From Achatina immaculata (lineage: Eukaryota > Mollusca > Gastropoda > Stylommatophora > Achatinidae): DNA of 64,000 nucleotides. Of this stretch, positions 56,911 through 64,000 are shown one piece after another. A program made the position numbers and the translations under genes. The notes under the pieces are model-generated. The model searched no databases and was not told the origin of the DNA. It saw only the letters and a program-made list of their open reading frames with translations. Position 1 is the stretch's first letter. Each line of letters starts with the position of its first letter. The stretch spans positions 32,936,697 through 33,000,696 of the forward strand of contig CM019701.1 in assembly GCA_009760885.1 (NCBI GenBank), given 5' to 3'.

Positions 56911-57124
56911 AAGCACATCTAGACCTATTAAATGGACTGGATAAGTAGTTGGAAGATTATTTCAGACATTATTTTAGTGAGAATGCCATCACACGACGAG
57001 ATCGGACGAAAATTAGATCTAGAAATCGTCGATGGTAAACATTGTACATCTAGGCATCGCCGATGGTAAACACTACACAATTATCAGCTAAAATCATCAC
57101 ATTACTTTTTTTTGTCCCTAAAAA

Positions 57125-57303
57125 ACTATTTATGAAATCTTCCTACATTTACAACTATCTTCATGCATAATAGGTATACTTTTAAAGTGGAAATACTTTG
57201 TAAATTCACTTTTACAACTATATCCCCATTACATATCAATACCCGCGCTTTTTGTATGGCACTGATGGGAACGTCCGCTCTTTTTTCCTGTGGCGCGGGA
57301 AGT
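57125..57303 (-). mobile_element. piggyBac-related terminal segment or MITE
   Basis: Read on the minus strand, AGCGGACGTTCCC, GCGCGGGTATTGATATG, GGATATAGTTGTAAAAGTGAA and AGTATTTCCA occur in the same order as CGCGGACGTACCG, GCGCGGGTGTTTAG, GGGTATAGTTGAAAAAGTGAA and ATTATTTCCA in the left end of the piggyBac element (57467-57560). It therefore looks like an older relative of that end. Its own terminus is not identifiable. It shares its other half (TTATGAAATCTTC ... AAAGTGGAAATA) with 61313-61390. Confidence 0.6.
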
Positions 57304-58023
57304 AAATGTCTTGAGAATCTAGAGAAGACAGTATTAGACGGGTACATAATGGGAAAAAGAAAAAAGAGGAAGACCAAGGCGAAGATGGCTGCAAAACATC
57401 GTTGACAATCTGCATCTTGCCCTGAGAGGCCTCCAGGCCAGCTATTAGCTCTTTCCGAGCGGGCGGGAAAACGCGGACGTACCGTAGGGTGCGGAGCAAA
57501 ATGCGCGGGTGTTTAGAAGATTGACGGGTATAGTTGAAAAAGTGAATTTAAAATATTATTTCCATGTTTAAAAAATACTAAATAGACATTTAAAAAAAGG
57601 TAAATGAATAAAGGTTCCAGAACTGTCTAGTTTTTGTAGGAAAAAATAACTGTTGAGAAAATAAGACAAAATATTTAGCCCTCCTCCCCCCAAAAAATCT
57701 CTAAAACACTAAACTAATGGTTGTCTACTTACCAAGAGCTGTAAATATCCACTTGTTACACACAATTTGAAGATAAAATGAATTCCATCCAAGAAATATC
57801 ACTTTTTACACAAATTGAAAAAAAAAATCAGAAGCAGAACACTGAAACTAGCAAGAAAAGATAAAAGAAGAAGAACAATGTTTGGTTTTATTCAGTTTGA
57901 GAAAAATCTTCTTGAAGATTGGGGTGGTCCTGAAAAGGACCTGGTTATAGTGCAGACTAATGTGATGACTGGCCTGGTCAGGAATTATTTGGCAGCTGCA
58001 GCTTTTTTTAAGGTCTTCTGATA

Positions 58024-58170
58024 AAGAGCTGCTATTGACTGGGTGGCCCTATTACTGACTGATAAAAGGCTGCTGTTGACTGGGTGGCCCTGTTACTGAC
58101 TGATAAAAGGCTGCTGTTGACTGGGTGGCCCTGTTACTGACTGATAAAAGGCTGTTGTTGACTGGGTGGC
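58024..58170. repeat. 41-bp tandem repeat inside the piggyBac element, nearly four copies
   Basis: GACTGGGTGGCCCTGTTACT recurs at 58037, 58078, 58119 and 58160 at an exact 41-bp spacing, with a few substitutions. It lies 3' of the transposase gene. Confidence 0.95.
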
Positions 58171-58607
58171 CCTGAAATTAGAAAAAAAAGTAAATGAATG
58201 CATATTTATGTAGGAAAAAATTATGTTGAGAAAATGAGAAAACATTTTTAGACTACCAAAAACAAAAAAAATTACAAAGAACAGATAAAAGTGATATCTA
58301 CTTACCAACAGAGCTGTAGATTTATGTGCAGGACTTTTGATCAATGTTACAGCTGGCAGCGAGCGGACAAACATTTCATATGTACAAAAAAAAAAACATT
58401 ATGTACAGAATATATTTACAAGAAATGTGGAAAAAATATTTACAGAACAACACATGAACACTTTACAACACACTGTCGTCTGCTGTCTCCAGTCCAAGAA
58501 ATGGGTAGGAAATAAAGATAAAGTTCGAATGAAAAGAAAGAGATGGCCCAAACAGAAAATGCAGACAAGCACAGGCAAATGAAGTTAGGAAATCAGTAGC
58601 ATCTTGC

Positions 58608-60751
58608 TCACTGTGACTGATGATAATTGAAAAAACATTCTGCTGGACACAGATGAGGTTTGTCCTGGCACCCTGTGCAGTAGTACTTTGTCCGGACTAT
58701 CTTGTCCGCTCTGCTGCAGTGGGCACAGCGAATGTATGAGGTACCCAATTTCACCAGGTGAATATTACCTGTGTACCTGTTATTTACTGGTTGTTGTACT
58801 TTCCTTCCAGGTGGTATGCGAGATGACACAATAACACCGGGATTGGTGCTGGCAGCTGCCAGGGATCTCAGGCTTTCAATGAGTTGTTGCTTGAAAAATA
58901 TCAGAGATCTCTGTTCCCTGACAGGCTCCTCACAATACACATATAATATGTGAGCATTCACCTGTAAAGATAAAGATAGTCCCATAGCATTTCAAATGCC
59001 GTAGGGGGTGAAGCGTTAGAGACCTCATTATGCTGGGTCATCAGCGTGTGAGGTAGGGTGACCAGTTCCTTTCCTCGCTGCCTTTACTTCCCAGATTTTC
59101 TCTGGTACCCATTTTACGAGGCTGGGTCGACCTCAGGGCCGTATTGGTCGGAAAAAAAATCCCGCTCAGCTGGGGATTCGAACCCTCGACCATTTGGTTG
59201 CTAGACGAGTGCTCTAACCACTACGCTAGCCGGCCCATTCACCTGTACAACTTCAAAAATCCAAGTGAAGATCTTTTTCCACCACTTCATAGTCTTTCTT
59301 CCATGCAAGCCATAGTAGGAGACCAGTTGATCAATCCTGTCACAGCCATTCATACACTGGTTGTATGTGTGAATGACGGCAGGCTTTTCATATTCCTCTT
59401 TTTCTGGTTGATCTTCATTGACAACACAAATTGACGTTGCATTTCCGTGTGTTGTCACGACATGGACAGGTTTCTTTTTTTCAGTTTCCTTCCAGGAGAC
59501 ACAAAGGATCTGCTGCTCAACATCTCTCACATAGTAGACTGGCTTTTTTACAGGTACTGTGAGAGTTTTTAGCTCCCGAGGAAAATCTTTATGGCAGACA
59601 TTCAAGGTGCCAGTGTAATTGTGGCCTTTGTCCTGTAAAAATGAAATCAGTGGAAGACTGGTGTAAAACCTGTCTGCATAGAAGTGATGGAAAGCTGTGA
59701 GTGGCTGCATCAATGTATCAAAAACTTTCACTGCATTTACTTTGCTGTCAGCACTGGAAGAGCTGTACGAGGTGTTACAGCCGAAATATATCAACAGGTT
59801 GAAAACATAGCCTGTGTTGGAGTCACAAAGGCCAAACGTCTTGATATGATATTTAGACGGTTTGGTTTTATTGTACTGCTTGTGCTGCCAGCGTCCCTTG
59901 TAGCCAATTACCATCTCATCAATGCTCAAATCACTGTAGGGGTAATAGGCTGCCTGAAATGATGCCAATACCTGATTGAGAAATGGCTCAATTTTGGACT
60001 TGCCTTCACTATCAGCTTCACCTACATGCAATATGGTGTTGTATATCAGCTGAAACCGATCCCTGGCAAACATCTGTCCAAAAAATGCAGTGTGAAAGTA
60101 TGATTTGGTGCTCCAGTAGTCAATGATTTTGGGTTTAGTTTGAATACTCATGGCTACTAGTGTCGCCAGAAATTTATACATTTCAGGACGATCCACAGGT
60201 ACCCACTGCTGTAGTCTACTGCGCTTCTTTAGATTTGAAAGTTGGCCAAGTTTCATAACAGCATATTCATTTATGCTGCTAATGAGACTGTCCACAACAT
60301 CGATCGTGAAAAGTGCCAGGAAAAAAGTCAAAGGTGTCCTATCATTGCCAAGATTGATCAACACACCACTGCCATCATATTCTTCAGTAGCAGTACCTAC
60401 TACTTCATCTACCTCTGCTAATCTCCATGGTGAATCTGATTCTTCTGCACCTGCTGTTTGAGCCGCAGAAACATTCATCTTTACCTTTTTGGCAGGTGTA
60501 GGAGCAGACGTAGCAGTACTTGTCGAAGGGCGACAGTCATTGTCACTTTCAACGACACTACAAGCAATGTTATACTGAGAATCATTGTCAAAATCATTAT
60601 CATTGTCAGAATCACACCGGTCAGATTTCGATTTCCTGTCAGTACTGACACGTTTCCTACCAAATAATGTCGCAAACATTTCTCTACAAGCTATTGTACT
60701 TTCTCTAACAGGTCTAGAGCTACGGGAGGTACATTCAGTAAAATCTGCCAT
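58608..60751 (-). pseudogene. piggyBac transposase, 620 codons, split by a SINE
   Basis: The start is set at ATG 60751 (MADFTECT); an in-frame ATG at 60877 is also possible. Part 1 (60751-59236) has an acidic N-terminus, then the DDE_Tnp_1_7 domain with D278 (LSIDEMVIGYKG), D360 (FYADRFYTSLPL) and D471 (MNGCDRIDQ), the family's catalytic Asp triad. Part 2 (58954-58608) resumes at VNAHILYVY and ends in a Cys-rich zinc-binding domain (CAHCSRADK, CTGCQD, CPAECF, NYH). With the 269-bp SINE and one TSD copy removed, the two parts total 1863 nt in one frame with no other stop. piggyBac transposases cut and paste at TTAA. The split falls about residue 505. Confidence 0.9.
58967..59235 (-). mobile_element. 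tRNA-derived SINE inserted in the piggyBac transposase
   Basis: The complement begins GGGCCGGCTAGCGTAGTGGT (A-box TAGCGTAGTGGTTAGAGC), with GGTCGAGGGTTCGAATCC (B-box) 48 bp on. A T-run, CGACCCAGCCTCGTAAAATG, GGGTACCAGAGAAAATCTGG and a 130-bp body follow, ending CTATCTTTATCTT. CATTCACCTGTA at 58955-58966 and 59236-59247 is a perfect 12-bp TSD. This is the intact reference copy for the SINE body fragment at 7.3-7.7 kb. Confidence 0.92.
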
Positions 60752-61139
60752 GTCGAAGGGCGTGTCCAAAGTTCGATATACTTTAAAAATTTGTGAAATA
60801 ATTGAACAGAAACGATCACGACATGTCCGCTTCGCGTGCCCACGCTGAATGATAAGGAGGAAGCTTATTTCTGACATGCGCAGTTAACATTCAAAGTAAA
60901 AGGTGGATTAGAGTGATTTCGAGAATTAAAAATATCAGGATCCTGATAATACGCTCGCAACGTTGAAACCGGAAATGTCAGTATCCTGACAATACGCTTG
61001 GGAAGAGCTTTAGGGAGGCAGAGTAGCGCAAAGGACATGCAAATGACTGACTGACTAGACTGTTATTTTGTTCTGTTTAACAGTGAAGCTTATGGTTTAC
61101 GAAAGAAGACCGAACGTGATGGTAATAGTCTATATTTAT

Positions 61140-61525
61140 TGTGTCAGTCCAATAATACCAGAGATTGGATATGCTGATGACAAAGTATTACTGTTCACAT
61201 CACAAAAAGGAATGGAAAAACTAATTATGTCAGTCTGTAAGAACTGAAGAGCAAACCCTTTATCTTAAGGCGAAGAAAACTAAATATTTTTTCCTTTAAA
61301 AAACTCTTCATTTATGAAATCTTCTTACATTTACAACTATCTTCATGCATAATATGTATACTTTTAAAGTGGAAATATTTTGTACATTCACTTTTACAAC
61401 CATACCCCCTATTATCCGTGCCACACAAAAAGCGCGGGTCTTGATATGTATAGGGGGTATAGTTGTAAAAGATAAAGGGTTTGCTCTTCATTTCTTACAG
61501 ACTGACATTAGTTTTTCCATTGTAT
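61140..61525. mobile_element. LINE B scrap with a complex foldback structure
   Basis: 61145-61270 is LINE B (IPEIGYADDKVLLF, QKGMEKLIMSV). The segment AATGGAAAAACTAATTATGT ... AACCCTTTATCTT (61210-61267) recurs as its complement at 61469-61521. Between these arms lies the piggyBac-like terminal sequence, itself with inner arms CTTTTACAACCATACCCCCT (61391) and its near-complement AGGGGGTATAGTTGTAAAAG (61452). The loop (CCACACAAAAAGCGCGGGTC) is inverted relative to the copy at 57.2 kb (ACCCGCGCTTTTTGTATGG). Confidence 0.65.
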
Positions 61526-61699
61526 CTCCATTTACTTTCCGTAAACCTAAGGTTACCAGACGTCCCGGTCTGAGAGACGTGTCCCGGCTGGCTGTGATTT
61601 TTCATTCAAATAGGTAACCATACACGTATAGGTTAAATTTACCGAGTTACACTTTAACCTTTACCACGGACTACTTTTTTCCAGCCCTCATAATGTCAT

Positions 61700-61882
61700 A
61701 ATAAATAAAAGAGGTCAACCTCGTGAAACTCTAAAGAGGACATTGTTAAAGAGAGGCCAAACTATTAGGCATAAAATCTCTTGATGAGGTTGAAAAGCTC
61801 GTCAAAAACAGGAAAACTTGGGGAACTATCATGTACATCCTATGTGACGTTTAACGGTACGGGAAGGAAATAAGATGTAAGA
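61700..61882 (+). mobile_element. LINE family A 3' end immediately upstream of a gene
   Basis: AGAGGTCAACCTCGTGAAAC, GGACATTGTTAAAGAGAGGCC, GGCATAAAATCTCTTGATGAG and TTTAACGGTACGGGAAGGAA match the last 180 bp of family A. The tail TAAGATGTAAGAA ends at 61883, two bases before the first E-box of the peptidase gene. It is 5'-truncated and its frame is broken. Confidence 0.85.
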
Positions 61883-61884
61883 AT

Positions 61885-61928
61885 GTCACGTGATTTAGCA
61901 ACGTGTCACGTGCATCCTAATCATGTGA
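61885..61928 (+). promoter_or_regulatory. Cluster of three E-box palindromes, CLEAR-like
   Basis: GTCACGTGAT (61885-61894), GTCACGTGCA (61905-61914) and TCATGTGA (61921-61928) lie 15-60 bp before the peptidase ATG. The first differs from the CLEAR consensus GTCACGTGAC, bound by TFEB/MITF-type bHLH-Zip factors at lysosomal genes, by one base. The encoded peptidase belongs to a family with lysosomal members, which fits. Other CACGTG binders (Myc/Max, USF, HIF-type) are alternatives. The function is inferred. Confidence 0.6.
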
Positions 61929-61942
61929 TGTTCGTTTCTAAA

Positions 61943-62102
61943 ATGGCAGCCACCGTGATCAACGTTTGTTGGCTGCTTTGTGCAGTAACATTCGCAAATG
62001 CTGACTTTCCTTATTATGAAGCGTATTATGATCAGTATATTGATCATTTCAATTTGGTGTCGTATGGAAATAAGACCTTCAAACATCGATATCTTTATCA
62101 AG
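61943..62102 (+). CDS. Serine peptidase S28 (DPP2/prolylcarboxypeptidase-like), first exon, partial gene
   Basis: ATG 61943 has a fitting context (AAAATGGC). Residues 1-20 are a signal peptide (hydrophobic TVINVCWLLCAVTFANA, cleavage probably after A20). The mature start carries the S28 hallmark YYDQYIDHFN (28-37) and TFKHRYLYQ (45-53), corresponding to FxQxLDHFNF and TFxQRYL in DPP2 and lysosomal Pro-X carboxypeptidase. The exon ends with one spare base before GTAGTT. The catalytic Ser/Asp/His exons are not in the window; the gene continues beyond 64000. The exon is a small part of a protein that is typically 450-500 aa. Confidence 0.8.
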
Positions 62103-62657
62103 GTAGTTTATCTATCATAAATAACGACGGAAGTTTGCAAACGCGTTACAAGTTACTGTAATTAAGTAGTGTAAGTCCCATGCAGTTCTGTTCTTTATGA
62201 CCTGAAAGAACATGTATGATAAGTAACATGACATTTCTGTGCGTATGCTATTTTAGTTTGTGCAATTTACGCTTTAATTCGAGATTTTTTTTCAATACAC
62301 AATACCTGTGTCCACTGATGGTTTGGCATCCTGGCACGTTGAGATGCACAAGAAATTGAGGGTTGTGGAAGGACATGATATCCATCGCCTATCGGCAAGG
62401 GCCTTGAGAGAGAGAGTCAATAAGGAGTTGTTCATAATATATATAGAAACTTTTAGAACAAGCACAGGAATACAGTTCAGATAGAGAGACTTTGATTTCT
62501 CAAGTCATGAATGTACTGGTTATGAGACTAGGTTCTATCAGAACTAGTTGAAAACACACTTCCTTATGTTAGGGAACAATGACAGCAATGCAGTTAACAG
62601 ACGTAGTACACCTGAAGCTGACCTCTTGAAAAATGAAAGCACTAATATATATATATG

Positions 62658-63212
62658 GGGCTTCCGCAAGGGTTTTCCACAAATGTATGTCCTTCGCCTT
62701 TTTTTCTGCTCTTGCCCAGGTGAGCCCTCTATTGCTCAACATCCTTTCTGTTGTTCTTCTCCATGTCTCTTTTGGTCTACCCTTACTTCTGTTCCCCTGT
62801 GGTGTCCATCTTAGTGCTGTTTTTGGTAGTGAGTTGTCAGTCATTCGGAGCACAGTCCCAACCATCGCCAGCGTCTTTCCTCAATAATTGTTGTCAGTGG
62901 CTTCATCTGCATTTCTGCCAATAAGATGTTATTTCTTATGGTGTTTGGCCAGAATATTTTCCTAATTCTTCGTAAACATTTAGTCTGGAAAGAATTCAAC
63001 TTGTTTTCTATGGTTTTGGTGATTTTCCAGCATTCACTTCCATAGAGTAGTACGCTTAGAACATTACTCTTAAATATCCTGATTTTCATATTTATGCTTA
63101 GTTTTTTTGATTTCCATATAGTCTGCAACACTGCAAAAGCCTGGTTTGCTCTAGTAAGTCTACTGTTGATGTCCTCTGTGCTGTCTCCATTTTCTACTAC
63201 TCTGTTGCCAAG
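62658..63212 (-). mobile_element. LINE family C (RTE-like) fragment
   Basis: Minus-strand frames 62841-63131 and 62569-62865 encode LLYGSECWKITKTIENKLNSFQTKCLRRIRKIFW, then RRWRWLG, ALRWTPQGNRSKGRPKETWRR and LTWARAEKKAKDIHLWKTLAEAP, with one frame change. It lacks the last 30 bp and the GA tail seen in the copy at 5880; instead a short TATATATATA run abuts it. Its upstream end is next to a longer TA run. Confidence 0.85.
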
Positions 63213-63241
63213 GTAATATATATATATATATATATATATAT
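63213..63241. repeat. (TA)n microsatellite
   Basis: An uninterrupted TA dinucleotide run of about 14 units directly beside the upstream end of the LINE C fragment. Confidence 0.95.
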
Positions 63242-63844
63242 GTCACTATGTTCTATTTAGATATATTATAGCACTTTATATACTGAGTTCCTTATATATG
63301 CTCGTTTATGTCTGTCACAGTCCTGATTATTCCAAAGTCCTCAAACCCCCCTAGTAAAAGATCAGATTCAGAATCATTTTCTTCATCCATTCGTCAATAA
63401 AATTACACAAGATTTTCAGAAATATTTGACCTAAAGGAAAGAAAGTCAAATTCCATTGTAACAGCAAACAAGAAGAACAGTATAATATACAGACTATCTT
63501 CAGAGGCTGCAGATAGCTGAGCACTCATGCCTGACTGGCATTCTGCCCTATATCATTCATCTTTCTTTCTAATACAAGTATTCAACATCAGTTAGTACTA
63601 GAATGCTATCATATGACAAGCATGAGTAAACTTGAAGGAAACTGAATGGAAGAAACACCAAACTGCTGTAGGACAGAAGAAGGAAACAGAATGAGAATCT
63701 CAGAGGAGGACTTCAAGCCAGGCAGAATATGAAAATGAGAGAGAGAGAAATCATCAGAGAATTAATGATAGCACTGATTAATTAATCACCCCAAAGTGGT
63801 GAACAAGTAACAGTAAACTTTTTTTTGTGAATATATATCTTTAA

Positions 63845-64000
63845 CAATTCATCATAATCACCATCGTCCTTCACTCCTTTGAGAGCAAAGGCCATGGATA
63901 AAGGCTCTCCAGTCATCCCTATTCTTGGAATTATTCTCTGCTCCCTTCCATATGTATCCCTTGTCTCTGAGCAGTGTCATAATTTCTCTTCTCCAAGTAA
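63845..64000 (-). mobile_element. LINE family E (RTE-like) 3' end, cut by the window edge
   Basis: The complement encodes TWRREIMTLLRDKGYIWKGAE, NNSKNRDDWRAFIHGLCSQ and a KGVK-like end, with an ATCATCA-type tail. This matches the C-terminus of the copy at 13.5-14.0 kb (TWRREIITVLRDRGYT, WRAFIRGLCTQGIE). The rest lies outside the window. Confidence 0.85.

Larger units (their letters stand above)
57447..61009 (-). mobile_element. piggyBac transposon, 3.56 kb, containing a SINE
   Basis: AGCTCTTTCCGAGCG (57447-57461) and the complement of 60995-61009, AGCTCTTCCCAAGCG, are terminal inverted repeats matching at 13 of 15. Inside the right end are two subterminal palindromes, ATCAGGATCCTGAT (60934-60947) and GTCAGTATCCTGAC (60977-60990), each followed by AATACGCT. 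A transposase is encoded on the minus strand. The left end holds a 41-bp tandem repeat and a sequence with no gene. piggyBac elements normally target TTAA; the flanks here read TTAG, which is also what other LINE B copies have at that site. Confidence 0.85.
57315..61058 (+). mobile_element. LINE family B 3' fragment split by piggyBac
   Basis: The left part 57315-57446 encodes the end of family B (AATCTAGAGAAGACAG ... GAGGCCTCCAGGCCAGCTATTAG). The right part 61010-61058 resumes exactly where it left off (TTTAGGGAGGCAGAGTAGCG ... GGACATGCAAATGACTGACTG). In intact copies these are contiguous (GCTGTTAGGGAGGCAAAG). A TTAG remains at both junctions. Confidence 0.85.
62103..64000 (+). other. Intron 1 of the S28 peptidase gene (continues past the window)
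   Basis: It starts GTAGTT; no S28 exon 2 (a WxG...PIFFYxGNE-like segment would be expected) is visible before 64000. It contains antisense LINE C and LINE E pieces, a TA microsatellite, and near 62330-62415 a scrap ending GCCTTGAGAGAGAGAG, like a LINE C-type GA tail. Confidence 0.6.

Noticed and set aside
59144..59434. 96-codon + strand frame beginning MVGKKIPLSWGFEPSTIW
   Set aside because: The GFEPSTIW-like text is the B-box of the SINE read as protein; the rest is antisense to the transposase.
61550..61640. GGTTACCAGACGTCCCGGTC with a distant GGTAACC that could be terminal inverted repeats of a small element
   Set aside because: Only about seven bases pair and no TSD is seen.
1..64000. 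CRISPR arrays, bacterial operons, phage genes, rRNA
   Set aside because: Nothing of the kind is visible; the regular repeats are minisatellites without spacer structure, and the DNA is eukaryotic.

Overview
The window is eukaryotic, AT-rich, intron-containing DNA from an animal, most likely an invertebrate. The evidence is a spliced metal-transporter gene, the first exon of a secreted peptidase, tRNA-derived SINEs, several LINE families and DNA transposons. A mollusc or other lophotrochozoan would fit the repeat mix, but that is an inference; nothing here fixes the species.

Host genes are few. (1) A complete-looking coding sequence for an SLC31/CTR copper transporter of the CTR2 (SLC31A2) type lies on the + strand in four exons (25151-25220, 30962-31172, 33694-33809, 34659-34822). 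All splice phases agree and the product is 186 aa. (2) A signal-peptide-bearing first exon of a serine peptidase S28 gene (DPP2/prolylcarboxypeptidase type) lies at 61943-62102 (+). Three E-box-like palindromes, two of them close to the lysosomal CLEAR element, sit just upstream, and the gene runs off the window.

Nearly everything else that can be recognised is mobile DNA. At least seven RTE-like non-LTR families (called A to H here) share the same kind of RT C-terminus (GHxxR ... GRPxxxW) and end in short simple repeats. Two 4.5-kb copies of one I-type LINE (endonuclease-RT-RNase H) lie antisense at 26397-30923 and 44436-48907, each with a target-site duplication (TSD). The first sits in the copper-transporter intron, its 5' end 38 bp from the exon-2 splice acceptor.

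Layout: 1-7 kb, nested LINE fragments; 7-12 kb, mostly unassigned DNA with a SINE, a hAT-like MITE, LINE C and other fragments; 12-16.4 kb, a Tigger-like transposase relic and LINEs A, E, F and D; 17-24.9 kb, LINEs A, H and B; 25-35 kb, the copper transporter with LINE-filled introns; 35.6-42.2 kb, a degenerate tandem array holding one LINE A copy that carries four further insertions; 44.4-48.9 kb, the best-preserved I-type LINE; 49-58 kb, tandem repeats, a MITE and two SINEs; 57.4-61.0 kb, a piggyBac transposon inside a LINE B and itself split by a SINE; 61.7-64 kb, a LINE A tail, the S28 exon and intronic LINE pieces.

Many insertions keep both TSD copies, so relative insertion order can be read directly. 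Family letters and clade names are my own assignments from protein motifs, not database results.
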